NCBI RefSeq assembly: GCF_020708045.1
Contig: NZ_JAJFES010000009.1
Location: 1-64,000, forward strand
Reading direction: 5' to 3'
DNA: 64,000 bases
Source of the DNA: Massilia sp. IC2-278
GTDB lineage: Bacteria; Pseudomonadota; Gammaproteobacteria; Burkholderiales; Burkholderiaceae_D
Of the stretch, positions 1 through 8,340 are shown in pieces (position 1 is the stretch's first letter; the number at the start of each line of letters is the position of its first letter). The notes below the pieces were generated by a model, which did no database searches, was not told the DNA's origin, and saw only the letters and a program-made list of their open reading frames with translations. The position numbers and the translations under genes are program-made.

Positions 1-130
1 GTGCGGGATGGGCGGAGTGAGGTGGTGGTGGTGGAGCGGAATGGGAGGCGGAATGGGGGGTGATGGGGTTCGCGTGAAGCGTAAGCGGCGTTAGCGTTCT
101 AATGACGTTGCGTTTGTGCTTTTGCACGGC
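1..130. other. Left-edge sequence without a supported gene
   Basis: No gene can be supported here. A short open frame runs in from the left edge on the + strand and stops at 61-63; it could be the last 20 codons of a gene outside the window, but it is Gly/Arg/Val-rich and not recognisable. The rest is purine-rich intergenic sequence leading into the palindromic repeats that start near 131. Confidence 0.3.
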
Positions 131-259
131 TAACTATGCTCATCGTTCCGCGTGGGCACGGGGTGCCCACCCTACGGGCGCTGACTTCGGAACGGTAAGC
201 TATGCGCGTGGTTCTGCGTGGGCACGGAGTGCCCACGCAGTGGGCGCTGACTTCGGAAC
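131..259. repeat. Two tandem copies of a REP-like palindromic unit
   Basis: Two direct copies of a unit of about 63 nt (131-192 and 197-259) each contain a palindrome of the type GTGGGCAC-GG-GTGCCCAC (cores at 151-170 and 218-236) followed by the same tail GGGCGCTGACTTCGGAAC. The palindrome core recurs in many other intergenic gaps of this window (18.84, 20.82, 20.89, 27.20, 27.31 kb), so it is a dispersed family. Only here are two copies in tandem. They lie just upstream of the nag operon regulatory region. Confidence 0.8.
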
Positions 260-260
260 C

Positions 261-315
261 ATACCAGTTGAGATACCAGTTCCTAGGAGAATTGAATACC
301 AATTAAATACCTGTT
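261..315 (+). promoter_or_regulatory. Four phased ATACC repeats, candidate operator of the nag operon
   Basis: ATACCAGTT occurs at 261 and 273, ATACCAATT at 296 and ATACCTGTT at 307. Spacings of 12, 23 and 11 nt put all four copies on about the same face of the helix, and the last copy overlaps the -35 box. This is the arrangement expected for cooperative binding of a repressor. No regulator gene is linked in the window, so the binding protein is unknown; a GntR- or LacI-type amino-sugar regulator is an inference. Confidence 0.5.
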
Positions 316-342
316 GACAAGCCGAACCCGCCTCCCTATAGT
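314..342 (+). promoter_or_regulatory. Sigma70 promoter of the nag operon
   Basis: TTGACA at 314-319 and TATAGT at 337-342 are separated by 17 nt, a near-perfect consensus promoter. The predicted start of transcription is near 349, giving a leader of only about 24 nt before the ATG at 373. The -35 box is overlapped by the last ATACC repeat. Confidence 0.75.
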
Positions 343-372
343 GCCCTGACCTTCCCCGGCACTCTTATTCTC

Positions 373-1263
373 ATGATCGAATACCTCATCGGCGTCGATG
401 GTGGCGGCACCGGCACCCGTGTTCGCCTGGCTTCCCTGGACGGCGTCGAGCTGGCCCAGGCCACGGCGGGTCCGTCGGCCTTGTCGCAGGGCATCGCCAA
501 GGCCTGGACCACCATTCTTTCCGCCGTCGGCGAAGCCTGCGCGGCGGCCGACATCGGCGATCCGCCCCTCGCGGCGATGGGTATCGGCCTCGGCCTGGCG
601 GGCGTGCACAACAAGGAATGGGCAGCGCAATTTACCGCGGCGAACCCCGGCTTTGCCGCTCTCGTGCTCGATACCGACGGTTTCTCCACCCTGATGGGCG
701 CCCACGGCGGCAAGCCCGGCGCCATCGTTGCCATCGGCACCGGCAGCGTCGGCGAAGCCATGCTCGAAGACGGCACCAAGGTCGAGGTCGGTGGCTGGGG
801 CTTTCCGGCCGGCGACGAAGCGAGCGGCGCCTGGATGGGCCTGCGCGCCCTGAACCACATCGAACAGGTGCTCGACGGCCGCGTCGACGGCGGCGCCTTT
901 GCGCGCGAAGTCATCGCCCATTGCGGCGGCACCCGCGACGCCGTGCAGATCTGGCTCGGCCGCGCCAACCAGACCGCCTATGCCAGCCTGGCCCGCTTCG
1001 TGGTCGCCCACGGCGAGACCGATCCGGTGGCGCGCGCCATCCTCGAACACGCCGGGCGCGAAGTGGCCGGCATCGCACGCGCACTCGACAAGGAAAGCAG
1101 GCTGCCGCTGTCGCTGTGCGGCGGCCTGGGCGACGTGCTGCTGGCCTGGCTGCCCGAGGACACCCGCGCCCGCTGCACCCCGCCCGAAGGCGACTCGGCC
1201 AAGGGCGCGCTGCGCATGATCGCGCTGTATGTGGAAGGCCACGGCGGAGGCGCACCCCAATGA
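373..1263 (+). CDS. N-acetylglucosamine kinase-like ATPase (BadF/BadG family)
   Basis: The 296-residue product has the fold signature of the BadF/BadG/BcrA/BcrD ATPases, which includes eukaryotic-type GlcNAc kinases. Visible motifs are a phosphate-1 loop with DGGGTGTR near residues 9-16, an IGTGS phosphate-2 loop near residue 121, and a CGGLGD adenosine loop near residue 252. It probably phosphorylates cytoplasmic GlcNAc to GlcNAc-6-phosphate, the substrate of the next gene. It is first in a four-gene operon and its stop overlaps the nagA start (ATGA at 1260-1263). Family membership is clear; substrate is inferred from the neighbours, and related family members include glucosamine kinases. 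Confidence 0.85.
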   Translation: MIEYLIGVDGGGTGTRVRLASLDGVELAQATAGPSALSQGIAKAWTTILSAVGEACAAADIGDPPLAAMGIGLGLAGVHNKEWAAQFTAANPGFAALVLDTDGFSTLMGAHGGKPGAIVAIGTGSVGEAMLEDGTKVEVGGWGFPAGDEASGAWMGLRALNHIEQVLDGRVDGGAFAREVIAHCGGTRDAVQIWLGRANQTAYASLARFVVAHGETDPVARAILEHAGREVAGIARALDKESRLPLSLCGGLGDVLLAWLPEDTRARCTPPEGDSAKGALRMIALYVEGHGGGAPQ

Positions 1264-2354
1264 AAGGCAATATTCTTACTCCAAACGGCTGGGTCCACGG
1301 CGAACTGCGCTTTGATGAGACCGGCGCCACCATTGCCGCCATCGAGGGCGTTGCCGCCGATCCGCAGGCCAACGGCGACGACTACATCCTGCCCGGCTTC
1401 ATCGACGTCCACGTGCACGGCGGCGCCGGGCGCGACATGATGGAAGGCGGCGACGCCCCGCACGTGATCGCCGCCCTGCACGCGAAGCACGGCACCACCA
1501 GCCTGCTGGCCACCACCATGACCGCGCCGCCCGAGGACATCGAGCGCGCCCTGGCCGCCATCGGCGCCGCCTGCAATGCACGCGGCAAGGGCGAGGCGCG
1601 CATCCTGGGCGTGCACCTGGAAGGCCCCTACATCAATTCGAGCAAGCTCGGCGCCCAGCCGCCATTTGCGAAAGAAGCCTCGCTGGCCGAAGTCGAAGCC
1701 TATGGCCGCCAGGCGCCGATGCGCCTGATTACGGTAGCGCCGGAAATCCATGGCCACCTGGAACTGGTGCGCCTGCTGGCCGACGCCGGCATCCGCGTGC
1801 AGATCGGCCACACCAGCGGCTCGTATGAAGACGGCGTGGCCGCGCTGGAACACGGCGCCGCCGGCTTCACCCATTTGTTCAACGCCATGCCCGGCCTGCA
1901 CCACCGCGAACCGGGCATGGTCGGCGCCGCCCTGGCGCATGCGCAATATGCCGAGATCATTCCCGACCTGCTGCACGTGCATCCGGGGGCGATCAAGGTG
2001 GCGCTGCGCTCGATTCCGCACCTGTTCTGCGTGACCGATTCCACGGCGGCGGCCGGCATGCCCGACGGCGAATACATGCTGGGGCGCCAGGTCGTCCATA
2101 AATGCATGGGCGGCGTGCGCCTGGGCGACGGCACCCTGGCCGGCTCCACGCTCACCATGGATCAGGCGCTGCGCAACCTGGTGCAGATCGGCCTGCCGCT
2201 GGCCGACGCCTCGCGCCGCGTCTCGACGAATGCCGCCGATTACCTCGGCGAAACCCGGCGCGGGCGCCTGGCGCCGGGCTGCCATGCCGACATCGTCGTG
2301 CTGGACCGCGACCTGCACATCAAAGCCGTTTATATCGAAGGAGAACCCGTATGA
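1260..2354 (+). CDS. nagA: N-acetylglucosamine-6-phosphate deacetylase
   Basis: The 364-residue product is a metal-dependent amidohydrolase that removes the acetyl group from GlcNAc-6-phosphate. The HVHGG metal motif lies near residue 49, the HLEGP motif with the metal-binding Glu near 118, a GHT motif near 183, THLFNAM near 203 and the catalytic VTDS near 257. Length is normal for the family. The start at 1260 overlaps the kinase stop, and its own stop overlaps the start of the next gene (ATGA at 2351), which indicates translational coupling along the operon. Confidence 0.95.
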   Translation: MKGNILTPNGWVHGELRFDETGATIAAIEGVAADPQANGDDYILPGFIDVHVHGGAGRDMMEGGDAPHVIAALHAKHGTTSLLATTMTAPPEDIERALAAIGAACNARGKGEARILGVHLEGPYINSSKLGAQPPFAKEASLAEVEAYGRQAPMRLITVAPEIHGHLELVRLLADAGIRVQIGHTSGSYEDGVAALEHGAAGFTHLFNAMPGLHHREPGMVGAALAHAQYAEIIPDLLHVHPGAIKVALRSIPHLFCVTDSTAAAGMPDGEYMLGRQVVHKCMGGVRLGDGTLAGSTLTMDQALRNLVQIGLPLADASRRVSTNAADYLGETRRGRLAPGCHADIVVLDRDLHIKAVYIEGEPV

Positions 2355-3379
2355 CCACGACCTCGTTGATGCTGCAGGAAGCCCTGTCGGCCGGGGATTG
2401 CGTTGCCCTGCAGCTGAGCCAGGACGTGGAGCGCTACGCCGAACTCGGCCGCACGCTGCGTTCGACCAATTTCCACAGCGCCGTGACGGTGGCGCGCGGC
2501 AGTTCCGATCACGCATCGAGCTACGTCGCCTACCTGATCATGTCGCGCCTGGGCCGCCTGGTGACCTCGCTGCCGATGTCCTTGATCACCCTGTACAAAT
2601 CGCCGCTGGTGACGCGCGACACCCTGGCGATCGCCATCTCGCAGTCGGGCCAGAGTCCGGACGTGGTCGAGCCGATCCAGTACTTCCGCGACGGCGGCGC
2701 CACCACGGTCGCCCTGGTCAACGATGCCGCATCGCCGCTGGCGCAGAGCGCCGCCTGGACCATGCCCCTGCACGCCGGCAAGGAACAGAGCGTGGCTGCC
2801 ACCAAGAGTTTCATCACCAGTTTGGTCGCCGGTGCGCGCCTGGTTGCCGAGTGGCAGGACGACGACGGCCTGCGCGCCGGCCTGGCCGCCCTGCCGGACG
2901 ATCTGCGCCGCGCCGGCCAGGCCGATTGGTCGGCCGCCATCGAGGTGCTGGCGCCGGCGCGCAACATCATGGTGGTCGGACGCGGCATCAGCTTCCCGAT
3001 CGCCCTGGAAGCGGCGCTGAAATTCAAGGAAACCTCGGCCCTGCAAGCCGAAGCCTTTTCCGGCGCCGAGATCAAGCACGGCCCGATGGCGCTGATCGAG
3101 GAAGGCTATCCGCTCCTGATCTTCGCCACCCGCGGCCCGGCCCAGGCCGGCCTGCTGGCCCTGGCGAGCGAGATGCGCGGCCGCGGCGCGCGGGTATTGC
3201 TCGCCGCGCCGGAAGACGTGGCGGAACGCGATTTGACCCTGCCGGTGGCGGCCAACCCGGACCTCGACCCGATCGTCGCAATCCAGGCCTTTTATGTGAT
3301 GGCGGCCCAGCTGTCGAAGGCACGCGGCCTCGACCCGGACCGTCCGCGCCACCTGAGCAAAGTCACCAAGACGAACTAA
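2351..3379 (+). CDS. SIS-domain glucosamine-6-phosphate deaminase (NagB-II type)
   Basis: The 342-residue product has two SIS phosphosugar-binding domains like the isomerase half of GlmS but no glutaminase domain. Motifs include ARGSSDHA near residue 47, SQSGQSPD near 97 and a VVGRG loop near 206, followed by the KHGPMALI segment conserved in GlmS-type isomerases. In this setting, after nagA, it most likely converts GlcN-6-phosphate to fructose-6-phosphate and ammonia, replacing classical NagB. The start ATG overlaps the nagA stop. An AgaS-type role on galactosamine-6-phosphate is the main alternative, but the linked nagA favours the GlcNAc route. Confidence 0.88.
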   Translation: MTTTSLMLQEALSAGDCVALQLSQDVERYAELGRTLRSTNFHSAVTVARGSSDHASSYVAYLIMSRLGRLVTSLPMSLITLYKSPLVTRDTLAIAISQSGQSPDVVEPIQYFRDGGATTVALVNDAASPLAQSAAWTMPLHAGKEQSVAATKSFITSLVAGARLVAEWQDDDGLRAGLAALPDDLRRAGQADWSAAIEVLAPARNIMVVGRGISFPIALEAALKFKETSALQAEAFSGAEIKHGPMALIEEGYPLLIFATRGPAQAGLLALASEMRGRGARVLLAAPEDVAERDLTLPVAANPDLDPIVAIQAFYVMAAQLSKARGLDPDRPRHLSKVTKTN

Positions 3380-3386
3380 GCAGACC

Positions 3387-4901
3387 ATGAACGACCTGAG
3401 CGAATTGCGGCGCATCGCCGGCCAATTGATCATGGTGCGCCTGTTCGGCACCGAACTGGACGAGGACACGGCCGCCTTCCTGCGCGACAACCGCATCCGC
3501 GGCGCCTGCCTGTTCCGCCAGAACATGCTCAATGCCGAGCAATTGACCGGTTTTACAGGCGCCCTGCGCGAGGTGATGGGCGAGCAGTCCCTGATTGCGC
3601 TCGACCAGGAAGGCGGCGCCGTGGTGCGCTCGACCTGGGTGCCGGCGCCGCCCTCGGCAATGGCCCTGGGCGCGGCGAACGACCCGGAACTGGCGTTCGA
3701 GGTGGGCGCGGCGGTGGCGCGCGCGGTGCGCGGGCTCGGCTTCAACTGGAACTTCGCCCCGGTGCTGGACCTGAACAACAACCCGCACAACCCGGTGATC
3801 GCCGAGCGATCCTTCGGCGCCGACCCGGAAACCGCCACCCGCATCGCCCTGGCCTGGATGGCCGGCAGCGAAAGCGAAGGCGTGGCCTGCTGCGTCAAGC
3901 ACTTCCCCGGCCACGGCGACACCCACGTCGATTCGCACCGCGCCCTGCCCACCGTCGACAAGCCGCTGGCGGAACTGGAACGCTTCGAATTCGCGCCGTT
4001 CCGGATGGCGGCCGGAGGTGCCGCGCCGGCGCCGGCCATGATGACCGCCCACATCGTCTACCCGGCGCTCGACCCCGACTACCCGGCTACGATGTCGCAC
4101 ACCATCCTCACCGGCATCCTGCGCGAGCAATGGAATTACGGGGGCGTGGTGATCACCGACGGCATGGACATGCATGCGATCGCCCACCGCTACGGCGCCG
4201 GCCAGGCCGCCGTGCGTGCCCTGGTGGCGGGCGCCGACATGGTGATGGCGATCGGGTCGCGCGAGACCCAGGAAGAAACGGTGGCCGCGATTGCCGCCGC
4301 CATCGCGTCCGGCGAGTTGCCGCTGAACCAGGTCGAGCAGAAGCTGGCGCGCCTGGCCGCGCTGGCGGCGGGCCACCCGGCCGGCGCCACCGGCGCCCGC
4401 AACGCCGCACTGCAAGATAGCGACAGAGCCGACCGCGCCCTGATGGCGCGCGCCTGGCAGCGCGGCCTGAGCGCGCGCGGCGCGGTGCGCCGTCCCGCTC
4501 CCGGCAGCAAGATCCGCCTGGTGGCGCGCCAGGACGTGGTCAGCGACGGCGTGTCCGAAGCCGGCGTGCCGGCGGCCACGCTGGCCGCTTCGCTCGGGCA
4601 ATTGTTCGAGGTCGAACTGGTCACTTTCGCCGACGCCGAAGCCTTCGACTGGCGCGCCCTGCCCCAGGACGGCCGCTTCACGATCCTGGCCTCGACCTCG
4701 CGCCGCCGCTACGGCCCGCATGCGCGCGACACCTGGCGCCCCGACCTGCACCTGGCCTTGTGGAATCCCTACCAGGCGCTCGACTTCGCCGCCCCGGCCC
4801 TGATGACCTATGGCTTCGCGGCGCCGGCGCTGGACGCCGTGAACGCCTGGCTGGCGGGCCGGATCGAGGCCGCGGGGCAGTGCCCGGTGCCCGGTTTTTG
4901 A
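3387..4901 (+). CDS. Glycoside hydrolase family 3 beta-N-acetylhexosaminidase
   Basis: The 504-residue product is a GH3 enzyme of the NagZ branch. The KHFPGHGDTHVDSH signature, carrying the His of the catalytic dyad, is near residues 171-184, and the nucleophile is in TDGMDM near 256. No signal peptide is visible, so it should act in the cytoplasm on imported chitobiose or muropeptide fragments, feeding GlcNAc to the upstream kinase. It is longer than NagZ (about 340 residues) because of a C-terminal extension from about residue 350, as in other two-domain GH3 hexosaminidases. It follows the deaminase gene after 7 nt and closes the operon. No transporter or PTS gene is linked. Confidence 0.88.
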   Translation: MNDLSELRRIAGQLIMVRLFGTELDEDTAAFLRDNRIRGACLFRQNMLNAEQLTGFTGALREVMGEQSLIALDQEGGAVVRSTWVPAPPSAMALGAANDPELAFEVGAAVARAVRGLGFNWNFAPVLDLNNNPHNPVIAERSFGADPETATRIALAWMAGSESEGVACCVKHFPGHGDTHVDSHRALPTVDKPLAELERFEFAPFRMAAGGAAPAPAMMTAHIVYPALDPDYPATMSHTILTGILREQWNYGGVVITDGMDMHAIAHRYGAGQAAVRALVAGADMVMAIGSRETQEETVAAIAAAIASGELPLNQVEQKLARLAALAAGHPAGATGARNAALQDSDRADRALMARAWQRGLSARGAVRRPAPGSKIRLVARQDVVSDGVSEAGVPAATLAASLGQLFEVELVTFADAEAFDWRALPQDGRFTILASTSRRRYGPHARDTWRPDLHLALWNPYQALDFAAPALMTYGFAAPALDAVNAWLAGRIEAAGQCPVPGF

Positions 4902-4910
4902 CGGCTGCAT

Positions 4911-4934
4911 GTTGCCGCGATCGACTCGCGGTAA
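4911..4934. terminator. Hairpin just after the GH3 gene
   Basis: GTTGCCGCGA and TCGCGGTAAC form a 10-bp stem (one G-T pair) around a 5-nt loop, starting 9 nt after the GH3 stop. There is no T tract, so it may be a processing or 3'-end protecting structure, not a strict intrinsic terminator. Confidence 0.45.
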
Positions 4935-4965
4935 CGCAATGTAACCGCTTCCCCGCAAGGCCGCG

Positions 4966-4991
4966 CCCTGCGGCACAATAGCGCCGCAGGG
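4966..4991. repeat. Inverted repeat between the nag operon and the TPR gene
   Basis: CCCTGCGGC and GCCGCAGGG form a perfect 9-bp stem with an 8-nt loop, followed by a GTCCC/GGGAC pair (4991-5012). It lies about 100 nt upstream of the TPR protein start. Function is open: weak terminator of the nag operon or 5' structure of the next transcript. Confidence 0.4.
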
Positions 4992-5093
4992 TCCCGCCCC
5001 GTTTTATGGGACAATGCGCGTTTGCTCAAGCTTGGCAAAAACGCCACCTTGCCGCGGCATTATTTACCGCTCATCTTTTTAGAAGGATCATTC

Positions 5094-6416
5094 ATGTCCC
5101 ATTTCCGCCTCGCTCGCCTCTGCCTGCTGCTGGCTGCCGTCGGCCTGAACACCGCGCCTGCCCTGATGACGAGCGCCCACGCCCAGAAAGCCGACGCCCC
5201 TGCGGCGGCTCCGGCCAACACGGTGCGCCCGGAACTGTTCAAACTGATCGATTCGGCCCAGGTCCAGCAACTGGTCGCCGCCAAGAACATCACCGAGCTG
5301 CAGAACCGCATCACCCAGGCCGAAGCGCTTCCGAACAAGACGCCGTATGAAACCTACGCCGTCAACCGCGTCAAGATGGTGACCGCCTCGGTCGCCGGCA
5401 ACAATGCCGCCCTAGCCACCGCCATCGAGGAAGTCATCAACTCCGGCTTCGAGCCCAAGGAATCGCAGACCAAGATGGTGCTGGCCGTTGCCGACATCCG
5501 CTACAAGGAACAGAACTACCCTGCCGCCGTCGAGCAGCTCAAGCGCTATGAATCGATGGGCGGCGACATGACCACCGCGCGTCCGCTGCTGGTACGCGCC
5601 ATGTACTTGGGCAAGGACTACGCCGGCGCCAAGACCCAGCTGCTGCAAACGGTCGCCGACACCGAAAAGGCCGGCAAGACCCCGACCCAGGAAGACCTGA
5701 AGCTGCTGCTCAGCGCCGCCCACGAGTCGAAGGACACCGCCGCCTATAACACCGCGGTCGAGAAGATGGTGGCCTATTATCCGACCGACGAGTACTGGAG
5801 CGAACTGATCCGCGTTGGCGTGATCAAGAAGCCGGGCTTCAGCCAGGACAACTTCATGACCGTGCTGCGCCTCGAGTTCGCCGCCATGAAGACCCTGCGC
5901 GAGGAAGACTACGTCGACCTGGCCGAGACCGCCCTGCGCGACGGCTTCCCGACCGAAGCCAAGAACGTGATGGACGCGGGCTACGCCGCCGGCGTGCTGG
6001 GCAAGGGTGCGAATGCCAAGGCCCACGGCCAGCTGCGCGACCGCGCCAACAAGGGCGCCGCCGACGATGCCAAGAACATCGCTTCCGGCGAAGCCTCGGC
6101 CGCCAAGGCCAAGACCGGCGCCGGCCTGGTCAACCTGGGCTGGGCCTACAGCACCATGGGCCAGCACGACAAGGCGATCGGCTTCATCCAGCAAGGCATC
6201 GCCAAGGGCGGCCTGAAGCAGCCCGACGAAGCCAAGCTGCGCCTGGGCGCGGCGCAAGCCAAGGCCGGCCGCAAGGACGAAGCGATCAAGACGTTCGAGA
6301 GCGTGAAAGCCGGCGGCGGTTTGTCGGACGCGGCGCGCATCTGGATCACGCTGCTGAAGCAGCCTGCCGGCGCGGGCGCGCAGGCAACTGCCGCGGCGGC
6401 GCCAGCCGGCCAGTAA
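5094..6416 (+). CDS. Exported TPR-type repeat protein
   Basis: A 440-residue protein starts with a clear signal peptide (basic MSHFRLAR, Leu/Ala core, cleavage near AHA-Q around residue 30), so it should be periplasmic or envelope-associated. The body is all-helical with TPR-like units, including one near residues 330-400 (NLGWAYSTMGQHDKAI and LGAAQAKAGRKDEAI). The start at 5094 is chosen over the in-frame ATG at 5022 because it follows AGAAGGA and directly begins the signal peptide. No enzymatic motif is seen; a scaffold or cell-envelope assembly role is likely but unassigned. Strong hairpins follow the stop. Confidence 0.75.
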   Translation: MSHFRLARLCLLLAAVGLNTAPALMTSAHAQKADAPAAAPANTVRPELFKLIDSAQVQQLVAAKNITELQNRITQAEALPNKTPYETYAVNRVKMVTASVAGNNAALATAIEEVINSGFEPKESQTKMVLAVADIRYKEQNYPAAVEQLKRYESMGGDMTTARPLLVRAMYLGKDYAGAKTQLLQTVADTEKAGKTPTQEDLKLLLSAAHESKDTAAYNTAVEKMVAYYPTDEYWSELIRVGVIKKPGFSQDNFMTVLRLEFAAMKTLREEDYVDLAETALRDGFPTEAKNVMDAGYAAGVLGKGANAKAHGQLRDRANKGAADDAKNIASGEASAAKAKTGAGLVNLGWAYSTMGQHDKAIGFIQQGIAKGGLKQPDEAKLRLGAAQAKAGRKDEAIKTFESVKAGGGLSDAARIWITLLKQPAGAGAQATAAAAPAGQ

Positions 6417-6435
6417 CGGCAACAGGCATCGACCG

Positions 6436-6497
6436 GCCTGCCCCTTTCCGGGGCAGGCAAGGAAGCGGAGGCGCGCAAGCGTACTCCGCTTTTTTTA
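6436..6497 (+). terminator. Double-hairpin intrinsic terminator
   Basis: GCCTGCCCC/GGGGCAGGC forms a perfect 9-bp stem at 6436-6458. A second stem, AGCGGAG (6464-6470) with CTCCGCT (6484-6490), is followed directly by a run of seven T. It ends the transcript of the TPR gene. Confidence 0.8.
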
Positions 6498-6582
6498 CAT
6501 CCTGCATGCCCGCCTCGGTGCGCCAACGAACATTCGCATTGCCGCACCCCTTCGATAATGAGCTCATGACTAAGGAGGCGGC

Positions 6583-7653
6583 ATGACAACGGTGCGCAAG
6601 GGCCAGGCGCCCGCAAGGCTGGAGCGGGACGAATTCCATCGCAAGTTCATCGGGCAGTTCTTCGACCCGGCATTCGAAGCGGTCGCAGGAGAGCTGGCCA
6701 AGGTCGAGGAAATCGCCTGGCAGGCCTACCAGGACAAGCGCAAGGCGCCGCGCACGGTCAAGGCCGGTCCCGGCTTTGCCGACCCCGACTACGACCTGTC
6801 GATCGAGTGGAAACAGGCGCGCGACCGCCTGCTTGCCGCCGATGCGAAGCAGAAAGACCCGGCCACGCCCAGCCGCGTGCTGGTCATCAACGCCTCGGCG
6901 CGCAACGACGGCACCTGCCCCAGCGAAATGTCGAAGACCTGGCGCATGAGTAACATGGCCAAGGAAACCCTGGCCGCCCAGGGCATCGAGGCCGACCTGC
7001 TCGACCTGAGCCGCCTGACCTCCGACTACGACCGCCACATCCACCCCTGCAAGGCCTGCGTCTCGACCGCGATGCCGCTCTGCCACTGGCCGTGCAGCTG
7101 CTACCCGAACCATTCCGAGCGCCAGACCGGCGACTGGATGAACGAAATCTACGAACGCTGGGTCGCCGCCCACGGCATCATCATCATGACTCCGGTGTAC
7201 TGGTACCAGACCCCGTCCACCCTGAAGCTGATGATCGACCGCCTGGTCTGCGCCGACGGCGGCAACCCCGACCCCAGCTCGACCCAGGGCAAGGACCCGG
7301 AGATCGCCAAGCGCATCGAACTCGACGGCTGGGATTATCCGAAGCACCTGGCCGGGCGCGCCTTCGGCCTGGTGGTGCACGGCGACGTTGCCGGCATCGA
7401 GGGCACGCGGCGCTCGCTGTCGGACTGGCTCAACTGGATGGGCCTGGTCGATTCGGGCAGCTTTGGCCAGCTCGACCGCTTCATCGGCTACTACGAATCG
7501 TATGCCGAGAGCCACGATGTGCTGGACCGCGATACCGCCTTCCAGGAAGAAGTGCGCAACGTCGCGCGCGCGGTGGCGCTGGCGGTGCAGGACATCCGCT
7601 CCGGGCGCGTGATCCCGCCCGATGCACGCCTGCGCGACCCGCGTCCGAAATAA
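6583..7653 (+). CDS. Flavodoxin-like NAD(P)H-dependent FMN reductase family protein
   Basis: The 356-residue product has a flavodoxin-fold domain beginning near residue 98 (RVLVINASARNDGTCPS, the FMN phosphate loop). TPVYWYQTPSTLK near residue 203 is the second flavin-binding loop typical of the NADPH-dependent FMN reductase family. A Cys-rich patch (HPCKACVSTAMPLCHWPCSC, near 150-170) is unusual and could bind metal or act in redox. About 95 extra N-terminal residues precede the flavin domain. The start is supported by TAAGGAGG 6 nt upstream. It is monocistronic between two hairpins and a GNAT gene. The substrate cannot be told. Confidence 0.75.
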   Translation: MTTVRKGQAPARLERDEFHRKFIGQFFDPAFEAVAGELAKVEEIAWQAYQDKRKAPRTVKAGPGFADPDYDLSIEWKQARDRLLAADAKQKDPATPSRVLVINASARNDGTCPSEMSKTWRMSNMAKETLAAQGIEADLLDLSRLTSDYDRHIHPCKACVSTAMPLCHWPCSCYPNHSERQTGDWMNEIYERWVAAHGIIIMTPVYWYQTPSTLKLMIDRLVCADGGNPDPSSTQGKDPEIAKRIELDGWDYPKHLAGRAFGLVVHGDVAGIEGTRRSLSDWLNWMGLVDSGSFGQLDRFIGYYESYAESHDVLDRDTAFQEEVRNVARAVALAVQDIRSGRVIPPDARLRDPRPK

Positions 7654-7773
7654 GCCGGCGACCAAGCGCAGCGGCTGAGGCATCCGGCGATATTGCCGGA
7701 TCGTCTACATATTGAACACGCATGCGCCGGACATGGTAGTATTGTTGCAAAACAAAAACTACTTTTTCCTGAC

Positions 7774-8301
7774 ATGAATACATCGAACCGCATGCCCATC
7801 ATCCGTCCGCTGTATCCCGACGAATGGGCAATCTACCGCGAGCTGCGCCTGCGCTCGCTGGCCGATGCGCCGGATGCCTTCTACAGCACCCTCGAAGCCG
7901 AAAGCGCCCGCACCGCCGAAGACTGGGCGGCGCGGCTGGCGGCGGCGGCCGTGTCGGGCCAGGATTGCCCGCTGGTGGCCGAGCTGGACGGCCAGCCCGC
8001 CGGCCTGGTCTGGGCGAAAATGGATAGTGTCAACCCCGCCCTGGTGCACCTGTTCCAGATGTGGGTGGCGCCGGAATGCCGCGCCAGGGGCGTCGGCCGC
8101 GGCTTGCTCGATGCGGCGCTGGCCTGGGCGCGCGAGCGCGAGGTGCGTTTTGCCGAGCTCGACGTCACGCTGGGGAATGGCTCGGCCCTGCGCCTGTACG
8201 AGCGCGCCGGGTTCAAGCCGGTGAATGCGCCGGTGCCGATGCGTGCCGGCTCGGCGCTGATGCTGCAGCAGATGCGGCTGGTGATGGATGGGGTGGATTG
8301 A
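7774..8301 (+). CDS. GNAT family N-acetyltransferase
   Basis: About 175 residues with the GNAT fold. The acetyl-CoA pyrophosphate-binding loop is visible as CRARGVGRGLL near residues 105-115, followed by the downstream NGSALRLYERAGFKPV motif near residues 134-149. The in-frame ATG at 7774 or the one at 7792 may be the start; neither has a good Shine-Dalgarno site, and the N-terminal IIRPLYPDEW suits either. The substrate is unknown. Confidence 0.8.
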   Translation: MNTSNRMPIIRPLYPDEWAIYRELRLRSLADAPDAFYSTLEAESARTAEDWAARLAAAAVSGQDCPLVAELDGQPAGLVWAKMDSVNPALVHLFQMWVAPECRARGVGRGLLDAALAWAREREVRFAELDVTLGNGSALRLYERAGFKPVNAPVPMRAGSALMLQQMRLVMDGVD

Positions 8302-8340
8302 TGTTCGTTCATGGTGGGTACGAGTACTCACCTGCCCCTA

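Noticed and set aside
978..2516. 512-codon minus-strand open frame over nagA
   Set aside because: Antisense shadow of nagA and the kinase; no family features.
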